The translations under genes were made by a program, and so were the position numbers. This document shows, piece by piece, positions 31,187 through 38,114 of a stretch of 64,000 bases of DNA; position 1 is the first letter of the stretch; each line of letters opens with the position of its first letter. The stretch is taken from assembly GCF_001423485.1 (NCBI RefSeq), contig NZ_LMOD01000005.1, forward strand, positions 310,001-374,000. Direction: 5' to 3'. The notes under the pieces are model-generated. The model saw only the letters and a list, made by a program, of their open reading frames with translations. It did no database searches and was not told the origin of the DNA. Origin of the DNA: Microbacterium sp. Leaf320 (GTDB lineage: Bacteria; Actinomycetota; Actinomycetes; Actinomycetales; Microbacteriaceae).

Positions 31187-32881
31187 GTGAGCTCGCCACA
31201 GCACACCGAACGGCGTGTGGCGTTGCTGGCCCGAGCCGGCGGATACACGGCGGTGGAACTCGCCGCCGACGATTCCGAGGTCGTACGCGTCGAACTCGCG
31301 GCGTCCGACATGCCGCGGTGGGTGTCCGATCAGGAGGCGACGAACCCGCCGCGCTGGGTGATCCGCAGCGCGCGGGAGATCTATCCCGTGCTGCTCGATG
31401 CGGGCGTTCTCCTCGGCCGCTCGCACGACCTGCTGCTCTGCCACGCCATCCTCCGCGACACCGACAAGGTGGCGAGGCCGCTCGCACCCTCCTCATCGTG
31501 GGTGCGTCGTGAGCCCGTCGACGAAGCGCCTGCTCTCTTCGACGTCGTCGAGGAGAGCGAGTCCGGCGACCCCGTGGGCGACGCGCTCGAGCAGTATCGA
31601 GAGCAGCGCCGCGTGCTCCGCGACGGCAAGGACGGGAGGCTGACGCTGCTGACCTCCGCGGAATCGGCGGGGGGACTGATCGCCGAGGAGATGCGCGCCG
31701 CGGGTCTGCCGTGGAACGAAGCGGCGCATGACGCGATCCTCACCGAGATCCTCGGCACGCGCCCTGCCGCAGGGGGCCTGCCCAGCCGGATGGTGGCGCA
31801 GGGAGAGCGTGTGCGTGCGATCCTCAGCGACCCGACCTTGAATCTCGAGAGCCAGCCCAAACTGCTCCGCGCACTGCACCGGGTGGGCGTGCAGGTCGAG
31901 TCCACGGGCCGATGGGAGCTGGCCCAGCACAGCCACGCGGTCGTCGAGCCGTTGCTGGCGTACAAGAAGCTGTCACGCCTCCTCAGCGCCAACGGGTGGG
32001 CCTGGCTCGCGGAGTGGGTGCACGAGGGCCGCTTCCGGCCGATCTACATCACCGGGGGCGTCGTGACCGGGCGCTGGGCGTCCGCCGGCGGCGGTGCGCT
32101 CCAGCTGCCGCGCAACCTCCGCGCGGCCGTGCGGGCAGATGAGGGGTGGACGCTCGTCGTCGCCGATGTCGCGCAGCTGGAACCGCGGATGCTCGCGGGC
32201 ATGGCTGGCGATCGGGCGATGGCGAAGGCCGCGCAGGGCAAGGACCTCTATGCCGGCGTCGTGGAGTCCGGGGCCGTCGCCACTCGTGAAGAGGCGAAGT
32301 ACGCGGTGCTCGGCGCGATGTACGGAGCGACCACGGGCGACAGCGGCCGCCTCGTGCCGCGCCTGCGCAAGGTGTATCCACGGGCCATGGCCCTGGTCGA
32401 CAAGGCCGCACGCTTCGGAGAAGACGGCGGAGTCGTCTCGACCTGGCTCGGACGATCCTCGCCTCGTCCGTCCACGGAATGGGAGGCGATGCAGGCACGG
32501 GCGACCGATGCCGACGCCGATCCTGCAGACGTCGCTATCGCGCGACGACGAGCGAGGGACTGGGGCCGGTTCACCCGCAACTTCGTGGTGCAGGGGACGG
32601 CTGCCGAGTGGTCGCTGATCTGGCTGGCCGAGATCAGACACCGCCTGCAGGCGCTGCCCGATGCGGAGCGGCCGGCGACGGCATCCGGAGTCTTCCGCTC
32701 CCGCGCGCACCTCGCCTTCTTCCTGCACGACGAGGTGATCCTGCACGTGCCGGCCGACCAGGCGGACGCGGCGGCTGATGCCGTGCGCGAGGCTGCAGCG
32801 GTCGCCACGCGGCGGCTCTTCGGCGGCTTCCCGATTGACGTGCCGCTCGATCTCCGCATCGCGGAATCGGCCGAGAAGTAG
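31187..32881 (+). CDS. Family A DNA polymerase (bifunctional exonuclease/polymerase-like)
   Basis: The 564-residue protein is a shortened PolA-like enzyme found in many Micrococcales in addition to normal Pol I. The polymerase motifs are present: motif A VVADVAQLEPRMLAGM (metal Asp and the following Glu kept, the usual Tyr replaced by Val), motif B EEAKYAVLGAMYGATTGD (catalytic Lys and YG), motif C FLHDEVILHVP. The 5'-nuclease domain is absent. In the N-terminal 190 residues, the place of the 3'-5' exonuclease, I see no DxE or Yx3D pattern, so proofreading is doubtful. It is the last gene before rnpB. Confidence 0.88.
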   Translation: MSSPQHTERRVALLARAGGYTAVELAADDSEVVRVELAASDMPRWVSDQEATNPPRWVIRSAREIYPVLLDAGVLLGRSHDLLLCHAILRDTDKVARPLAPSSSWVRREPVDEAPALFDVVEESESGDPVGDALEQYREQRRVLRDGKDGRLTLLTSAESAGGLIAEEMRAAGLPWNEAAHDAILTEILGTRPAAGGLPSRMVAQGERVRAILSDPTLNLESQPKLLRALHRVGVQVESTGRWELAQHSHAVVEPLLAYKKLSRLLSANGWAWLAEWVHEGRFRPIYITGGVVTGRWASAGGGALQLPRNLRAAVRADEGWTLVVADVAQLEPRMLAGMAGDRAMAKAAQGKDLYAGVVESGAVATREEAKYAVLGAMYGATTGDSGRLVPRLRKVYPRAMALVDKAARFGEDGGVVSTWLGRSSPRPSTEWEAMQARATDADADPADVAIARRRARDWGRFTRNFVVQGTAAEWSLIWLAEIRHRLQALPDAERPATASGVFRSRAHLAFFLHDEVILHVPADQADAAADAVREAAAVATRRLFGGFPIDVPLDLRIAESAEK

Positions 32882-32894
32882 TCACGCACCGACG

Positions 32895-32900
32895 TAGACT
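32895..32900 (+). promoter_or_regulatory. -10 box of rnpB
   Basis: TAGACT lies seven bases before the predicted 5' end of RNase P RNA. The -35 region is not recognisable. It starts 14 bases after the polymerase gene stop. Confidence 0.55.
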
Positions 32901-32907
32901 GGGACTG

Positions 32908-33268
32908 CGAATGGGTCGACTGGACGGTCGCGTGGCGGGCAACCGCACCGAGGAACGTCCGGGCTCCTCAGGGCAGGACGGTGGGTAACGCCCACCCGGA
33001 GCAATCCGCGAGAAAGTGCCACAGAGAGCAGACCGCCCCGCAAGGGGTAAGGGTGAAAGGGTGGTGTAAGAGACCACCGGGGGCCATGGTGACATGGCCC
33101 GCCAGGTAAACCTCGTCCGGAGCAAGGTCAGACAGAGGATGTTGACGCGGCTCGCCGAGTCCTCGGGTAGACCGCTAGAGTGCCACGGCAACGTGTCGCC
33201 GAGAGAGATGGCCGTCGAAGGGGCGAAGAACCCCGGAACAGAACCCGGCGTACAGGTCGGCCCATTCG
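32908..33268 (+). ncRNA. rnpB: RNase P RNA, bacterial type A
   Basis: This is the catalytic RNA that removes 5' leaders from tRNA precursors. The universal elements are present: GAGGAACGTCCGGGCTCC near the 5' end (P4 5' strand and J3/4) and ACAGAACCCGGCGTACAGG near the 3' end (P4 3' strand). The ends pair in P1: CGAATGGGTCGAC at 32908-32920 with GTCGGCCCATTCG at 33256-33268, with one G-U pair. The loop GAAAGTGCCACAGAGA and the internal CCGCAAGGGGTAAGGGTGAAA segments are also typical. About 361 bases, a normal length for Actinobacteria. The ends are set by the P1 pairing and may be off by a few bases. Confidence 0.97.
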
Positions 33269-33382
33269 CACTTACAGGCTTGGCCAGGATTGTCCGGTTC
33301 AGCGTGTCAGGCCTCGGCGGAGCGTCCCGACCGTCCGCTTCTGCCTCTGGCGTCACAGCCGGTTGCTCGGTAGCGTTCGTTG

Positions 33383-33919
33383 ATGTCGAACCGCACAGCT
33401 GCCGCGACCGTGGCGCTCTTCACCGCCCTGTCCGTCTCAGCGCTCACCGGCTGCAGCGCGCCGACTCCGGAGATCGTAGAGACCGCGGCCGAGGTGCAGC
33501 CCGCCGCGAAGCCGACGCCGAGCGGCACCCACACGCCGACCCCGACTTCGACGTCGACTTCAGAGGTGAGCCGCTGCGACGTGCTTTCCATGATCTCGAT
33601 TCCCGGGTACAGCGAGGGAGATGAAGAGCCGACCTATTACGCCACGTGGAACGGTGTACTCCCGGTGGACAACGGCGAGACCGATCATGCCCGCGGCACG
33701 ATCACGAAGACATCGGACGGCCGGATCGCGACGTACACGGTCGCGGAAGGGGATGCGCCGATCGCAGTGCGGGAACGGCTGTGCACGGACGTCTACGCGG
33801 CGATGACCTACAACCGGCTGGGGTCGCTGCTCTATCCGGGCGATGTTCTGACGCTGGGGCCGGGAGCTATGGAGCCGCTCGCGACGGAACCGTTCGTGAT
33901 GGAGCCTCAGCGACTCTGA
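33383..33919 (+). CDS. Lipoprotein with LysM-like domain
   Basis: The 178-residue product starts with a lipoprotein signal: basic MSNR, a hydrophobic stretch and the lipobox LTGC, giving a lipid-anchored Cys. A Pro/Thr/Ser-rich linker (THTPTPTSTSTS) leads to a folded domain. The C-terminal YTVAEGDAPIAVRERL with YNRLGSLLYPGDVLTLG follows the LysM pattern (YxVxxGD, then N, then PGxxL), which binds peptidoglycan sugars. Binding is an inference. ATG 33383 has TAGCGT six bases upstream, so it looks leaderless. A single gene between rnpB and the permease. Confidence 0.8.
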   Translation: MSNRTAAATVALFTALSVSALTGCSAPTPEIVETAAEVQPAAKPTPSGTHTPTPTSTSTSEVSRCDVLSMISIPGYSEGDEEPTYYATWNGVLPVDNGETDHARGTITKTSDGRIATYTVAEGDAPIAVRERLCTDVYAAMTYNRLGSLLYPGDVLTLGPGAMEPLATEPFVMEPQRL

Positions 33920-34008
33920 GCACGGAAAGCTGCTCTCGCCGAGCGCCCGGGTGCGACCGGCGGCAGCCGAGCGTCGACGAGAAGGCGCACGGTGTTCTCG
34001 GAGCGGTT

Positions 34009-35493
34009 CTACGGCCGACCGCTGAGAGTGTCCGAGACGCTGTCGGCAGCCTCCGCAGCCTTCCTGCGCTTGAGGTTGCGTCGCACGAGGGGCCAGAACA
34101 GCACGAGCACGCCCGTGGCGATGAGGCTCGTCCACACCTGGGTGCGGCCCCCCTCACTGAACATCATCACGACGATCACTGCAGCGATGCAGGCGATCAG
34201 CAGGATGTTCAGCCAGGGGTGCAGCCACATCTTGAGCTTGAGATTCGCGACCTCCTCCGGTGTCATCTTCTGGCGGAGCCGCCACTGAGTGACGGCGATG
34301 AAGACGTAGACGAGCAGGGCGACGAGGCCGGCCGAGTTCATGATGAAGTCGAAGATGCCCGATCCGGGCGTCAGGAAGTTCACCAGGGTGGCGATGAGTC
34401 CGCCGCTGGTCGAGGCCAGCAGCGCCATCACCGGTACGCCGTTCTTCGACTTCTTCGTCATGATCTTCGGCGCGAAGCCCTGCTCGGCGAGCGCCGAGAA
34501 CATGCGCGAGGCAGAGTACAGACCCGAGTTCAGTACCGAGATGACCGCGGTGAAGATCACGAGCTGCATGATGATGCTCGCACCGGGGATGCCGAACTGC
34601 TCGAGGGCGTAGGTGAACGGTGCGTTGGCGACGTCTGTGGGCGCCGGCAGCTCGTTCCACGGCACGACCGTGACGATGATGAGCACCGAGCCGACGAAGA
34701 ACAGCAGGATGCGCCAGATGATCGTGCTCGTCGCCTGGCGGATGCCCTTGGCTGGGTCTTCGGACTCGGCGGAGGCCATCACGGCGATCTCGGTGCCGAA
34801 GTACGAGAAGATCACGAGCGCGACGCCGGTGAAGGCGACGCCGTAGCCGTTCGGGGCGAATCCGCCGTGCTCCCAGAGGTTCGAGACCGAGACCTCGGAG
34901 TTCGGCCAGAGTCCGAAGGCGAAGAGCAGACCGGCACCGAGGAACACGACGATCGCGAGAACCTTGACGCTGGCGAGCCAGAACTCGACCTCGCCGAACG
35001 CTCGGACCGAGATGATGTTCGTGCCGACGAAGATCCCGATCAGGATCAGGGACCACGCCCACGACGGGACTGCGGGGAACCAGCTCGCCATCGTCTCGCC
35101 TCCCAGCACCGCCTCGTAGGCGAGCACGCCGACCCAGAAGTACCAGTACAGCCACCCGACGAGATACGCGGCCCAGTTGCCGAGGCCCACTCGTGCGTAT
35201 TCCATGAACGAGCCGATGGCCGGGCGCGAAGCCGCCATCTCGCCGAGCATGCGCATTGCGAGGAACACGAGCAGCCCGCCGATGAGATACGACAGCACCG
35301 CGGCCGGCCCGACAGCGCGGATCACGTTGCCGGAACCGACGAAGAGGCTCGCCCCGATGATCCCGCCGAGGGTGATCATCGTGACATGGCGCGACCTCAG
35401 CTTCTTCGCCTGAGGTCTCTCGACGGGCACGAATCCCGCCGACGTCGCCGGCGAGACCGGCTTCTCCCAGGATGATTCTGACGGTTGGTTCAT
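34009..35493 (-). CDS. APC-family amino-acid permease
   Basis: The 494-residue protein has 12 membrane helices and the signature of the amino-acid/polyamine/organocation family: RHVTMITLGGIIGASLFVGSGNVIRAVGPAAVLSY at the N-terminus, then the AAT subgroup motifs (EMAASRPAIGSFMEYARVGLGNWAAYLVGWLYWYFW, and GTEIAVMASAESEDPAKGIRQAT). It is most like GabP/CycA/AnsP-type porters; the substrate is uncertain. ATG 35493 follows an AAAGG site; GTG 35517 would add eight residues. A small palindrome, CGCAG-N6-CTGCG, lies about 115 bases upstream. Confidence 0.92.
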   Translation of the reverse strand: MNQPSESSWEKPVSPATSAGFVPVERPQAKKLRSRHVTMITLGGIIGASLFVGSGNVIRAVGPAAVLSYLIGGLLVFLAMRMLGEMAASRPAIGSFMEYARVGLGNWAAYLVGWLYWYFWVGVLAYEAVLGGETMASWFPAVPSWAWSLILIGIFVGTNIISVRAFGEVEFWLASVKVLAIVVFLGAGLLFAFGLWPNSEVSVSNLWEHGGFAPNGYGVAFTGVALVIFSYFGTEIAVMASAESEDPAKGIRQATSTIIWRILLFFVGSVLIIVTVVPWNELPAPTDVANAPFTYALEQFGIPGASIIMQLVIFTAVISVLNSGLYSASRMFSALAEQGFAPKIMTKKSKNGVPVMALLASTSGGLIATLVNFLTPGSGIFDFIMNSAGLVALLVYVFIAVTQWRLRQKMTPEEVANLKLKMWLHPWLNILLIACIAAVIVVMMFSEGGRTQVWTSLIATGVLVLFWPLVRRNLKRRKAAEAADSVSDTLSGRP

Positions 35494-35608
35494 CTCGAAG
35501 CTGCCTTTCGTTGCCACGCGACCTGGACGTCGGGGCCGTAGTCCAGAGGTATCTCACCGACCGAGGAGGACACGCAGGGATGCCATGTTGCCACGTGCCC
35601 TGGTGGTG

Positions 35609-35624
35609 CGCAGTATTTTCTGCG
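35609..35624. promoter_or_regulatory. Possible Lrp/AsnC-type palindrome before the permease
   Basis: CGCAG, TATTTT, CTGCG: 5-bp arms around an A+T-rich centre, in an otherwise G+C-rich region about 115 bases upstream of the permease start on the minus strand. Lrp-family sites often look like this. No Lrp gene is in the window. Confidence 0.35.
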
Positions 35625-35683
35625 GACTGACCGTCCGCTAGCCCGCACCCCGGGAAGCCGCCGATCTCTCTCCCGGAAACGGA

Positions 35684-35712
35684 GAAGGCCCCGCCGGATC
35701 GGCGGGGCCTTC
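35684..35712 (-). terminator. Terminator hairpin after ppgK
   Basis: A 12-bp perfect stem GAAGGCCCCGCC / GGCGGGGCCTTC with loop GGATC lies 20 bases beyond the ppgK stop codon. On the minus strand it is followed by TCCGTTTCC. Confidence 0.75.
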
Positions 35713-35732
35713 TGCAGTCTGTGGTCGTGGGG

Positions 35733-36479
35733 TCAGTCGCCGGCGAGGGACGCCGCGCCGATGATGCCCGAGTTGTTGCGGTGGATCGCCGGGACGATCG
35801 GCGTCTTGAGGTCGAGCAGCGGCAGGAAGTCTCCCGCGTTCTTCGACACGCCGCCGCCGACCACGAACAGATCGGGGCTGAACAGGAACTCGATGTGCGA
35901 GTAGAACTTCTGCAGACGCTCTGCCCAATCGGCCCAGCTGAGCCCCTCGCGCTCGCGTGCCGAGGTCGCGGCGTAGGTCTCGACGGACTCGTACTCGCCG
36001 AAGTTCAGGTGACCGAGCTCGGTGTTCGGAAGCAGCACGCCGTCGTAGAGGAACGCCGACCCGATGCCGGTGCCGAGGGTCGTGAGAAGCGTGAAGCCGC
36101 GCACGTCACGGGCGGCGCCGTGGCGAGCCTCGGCGACGCCGGCCGCATCCGCGTCGTTCACGAAGACGATGTTGCGCCCGAGGCCGTCGCGGAAGAACCG
36201 CTCGGCGTCGAAGTCGACCCACTCCTTCGAGACGTTGGCGGCGGAGAGCGTCTTGCCGCGCTTGACGATGGCGGGGAACGCCACGCCGAGGGGGAGAGTC
36301 GAGTCGTGCACGTCGAGAGTCTTCAGAACCGTCTTCACGGCCTCCAGGACGTCCTGGGGCGATGCGCCCTCAGGAGTGGGGACGCGCACCCTGTCGGAGG
36401 CCATGATGCCGTGCTCGAGGTCGACCAGACCTGCCTTGATACCCGTGCCGCCGATGTCGACGCCGATCGCTTTTGCCAT
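35733..36479 (-). CDS. ppgK: Polyphosphate glucokinase
   Basis: PpgK phosphorylates glucose with polyphosphate (or ATP) and is characteristic of Actinobacteria. The 248-residue product is a ROK-type sugar kinase: the phosphate-1 motif GVDIGGTGIKAGLVD, FPAIVKRGKTLSAANVSKEWVD (polyphosphate-glucokinase subgroup), the catalytic Asp in NDADAAGVAEARHG, TLGTGIGSAFLYDGVLLPNTELGHL, and VGGGVSKN. The start at MAKAIGVDIGG is the family start; TAAGCT lies seven bases before it (leaderless). The frame is open further upstream but the extension has no counterpart. Confidence 0.95.
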   Translation of the reverse strand: MAKAIGVDIGGTGIKAGLVDLEHGIMASDRVRVPTPEGASPQDVLEAVKTVLKTLDVHDSTLPLGVAFPAIVKRGKTLSAANVSKEWVDFDAERFFRDGLGRNIVFVNDADAAGVAEARHGAARDVRGFTLLTTLGTGIGSAFLYDGVLLPNTELGHLNFGEYESVETYAATSAREREGLSWADWAERLQKFYSHIEFLFSPDLFVVGGGVSKNAGDFLPLLDLKTPIVPAIHRNNSGIIGAASLAGD

Positions 36480-36549
36480 GGTCGATAGCTTAGCGACCGC
36501 CGCCAGCGCCAGTAGGATCGATGACACCACGTGATGAAGGGGATCTGCC

Positions 36550-36765
36550 ATGTCGAACGGCGATGAGAAGTACTGGTACAACCTGGAGACCGGTCAGGTG
36601 GAGTTCGGCATGATCTCGCCGTCCGCCGATCGGGTCGGTCCCTTCGACACCGAGCATGAGGCCGCCCATGCCCCGGAGAAGATGCAGGAGCGCTCGCGCG
36701 CCTGGGCCGACGAGGAAGCAGCCGAGAGCGGCTGGGACGCCGGCATCGGCAAGGGCGCAGAGTAA
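36550..36765 (+). CDS. Small conserved actinobacterial protein before glnA2
   Basis: The 71-residue, acidic protein (GDEKYWYNLETGQVEFGMISPSADRVGPFDTEHEAAHAPEKMQERSRAWADEEA) is found at this position in many Actinobacteria. The segment VGPFDTEHEAAHAPEKMQ resembles part of a SPOR repeat, and some databases name it SPOR-domain or, wrongly, methionine aminopeptidase. The function is unknown. A GAAGGGGATC ribosome-binding site precedes the ATG. It ends two bases before the glnA2 start, so the two are probably translationally coupled. Confidence 0.85.
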   Translation: MSNGDEKYWYNLETGQVEFGMISPSADRVGPFDTEHEAAHAPEKMQERSRAWADEEAAESGWDAGIGKGAE

Positions 36766-36767
36766 CC

Positions 36768-38105
36768 GTGGACAAGCAGAGGGATTTCGTCCTGCGGACG
36801 ATCGAAGAGCGCGGCGTCAAGTTCGTGCGCCTGTGGTTCACCGATGTCATCGGCACGCTCAAGTCGGTCGCGATCGCGCCGGCCGAGGTCGAGGGAGCAT
36901 TCGCCGAGGGAATCGGCTTCGACGGCTCGGCCATCGAGGGACTCACCCGCAGCTACGAGTCCGACCTGCTCGCGCAGCCGGACCCGACCACTTTCCAGAC
37001 ACTCCCGTGGCGCGGCGAGATCGACCCCACCGCGCGCATGTTCTGCGACATCACCACGCCCGACGGTCGCCCTGCGGTCTCCGACCCCCGGCACGTGCTC
37101 AAGCGGACGCTCGCGAAGGCGGCGGACGCAGGATTCACCTTCTACACGCATCCCGAGATCGAGTTCTATCTGCTGAAGTCCTCGTCGTTCGGTCCTGAGG
37201 GCCCCGTCCCCGTCGACTCGGCCGGGTACTTCGACAACGTTCCGGGCGGAACCGCGCACGACTTCCGGCGTCGTTCGGTGCGGATGCTCGAGGACCTCGG
37301 CATCTCGGTGGAGTTCAGCCACCACGAGGGCGGCCCTGGTCAGAACGAGATCGACCTCCGCTACGCGGATGCGCTGACGATGGCAGACAACGTGATGACC
37401 TTCCGCACGGTCATCAAGGAGGTCGCGATCGAGCAGGGCGTCTACGCCACCTTCATGCCGAAGCCGCTGAGCGGACACCCGGGAAGCGGCATGCACACGC
37501 ACATGTCGCTGTTCGAGGGCGAGCGCAACGCGTTCTACGAAGAGGGCGCCAAGTACCAGCTCTCGAAGACAGGCCGGCACTTCATCGCAGGCCTCCTGCG
37601 GCACGCCAACGAGATGGCGGCGGTCACGAACCAGTTCGTGAACTCGTACAAGCGTCTCTGGGGCGGCGATGAGGCTCCGAGCTTCGTCACGTGGGGCCAC
37701 AACAACCGTTCGGCGCTCGTACGCGTCCCGATGTACAAGCCGAACAAGGGCGGCTCGTCGCGCGTGGAGTACCGCGCGCTCGACTCCGCGGCCAACCCCT
37801 ACCTCGCGTACGCGCTCATGCTCGCCGCGGGCCTCAAGGGCATCGAGGAGGAGTACGAACTGCCTCCCGAGGCCGAGGACAACGTGTGGTCGCTCAGCGA
37901 CGCCGAGCGTCGTGCTCTGGGTTACTCGGCGCTGCCGGCGAGCCTCGACCACGCGCTCGAGTACATGGAGAGCTCCGAGCTCGTCGCCGAGACGCTGGGG
38001 GAGTCGGTCTTCAACTACGTGCTCCTCAACAAGCGCAAGGAGTGGGAGGCCTACCGAGGCCAGGTCACGCCGCTGGAGCTGAAGAACAACCTCGAGCTTC
38101 TCTGA
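36768..38105 (+). CDS. glnA2: Glutamine synthetase, GlnA2 type
   Basis: The 445-residue product is the second glutamine synthetase of Actinobacteria. It has the N-terminal beta-grasp domain (FVRLWFTDVIGTLKSVAIAP), GFDGSAIEG, the metal/glutamate-binding motif PEIEFYLLK, the ATP-binding motif KPLSGHPGSGMHTHMSL and the C-terminal EYRALDSAANPYLAYA. The segment EEEYELPPEAED keeps a tyrosine at the adenylylation position. It starts at GTG, follows a small conserved gene by two bases and is followed after nine bases by glnE, whose product adenylylates glutamine synthetase. Confidence 0.93.
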   Translation: MDKQRDFVLRTIEERGVKFVRLWFTDVIGTLKSVAIAPAEVEGAFAEGIGFDGSAIEGLTRSYESDLLAQPDPTTFQTLPWRGEIDPTARMFCDITTPDGRPAVSDPRHVLKRTLAKAADAGFTFYTHPEIEFYLLKSSSFGPEGPVPVDSAGYFDNVPGGTAHDFRRRSVRMLEDLGISVEFSHHEGGPGQNEIDLRYADALTMADNVMTFRTVIKEVAIEQGVYATFMPKPLSGHPGSGMHTHMSLFEGERNAFYEEGAKYQLSKTGRHFIAGLLRHANEMAAVTNQFVNSYKRLWGGDEAPSFVTWGHNNRSALVRVPMYKPNKGGSSRVEYRALDSAANPYLAYALMLAAGLKGIEEEYELPPEAEDNVWSLSDAERRALGYSALPASLDHALEYMESSELVAETLGESVFNYVLLNKRKEWEAYRGQVTPLELKNNLELL

Positions 38106-38114
38106 GCGTCGCGC

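Noticed and set aside
33094..33624. Open frame across the 3' half of rnpB
   Set aside because: The region is RNase P RNA, and the lipoprotein gene in another frame has a clear signal peptide and -10 box.
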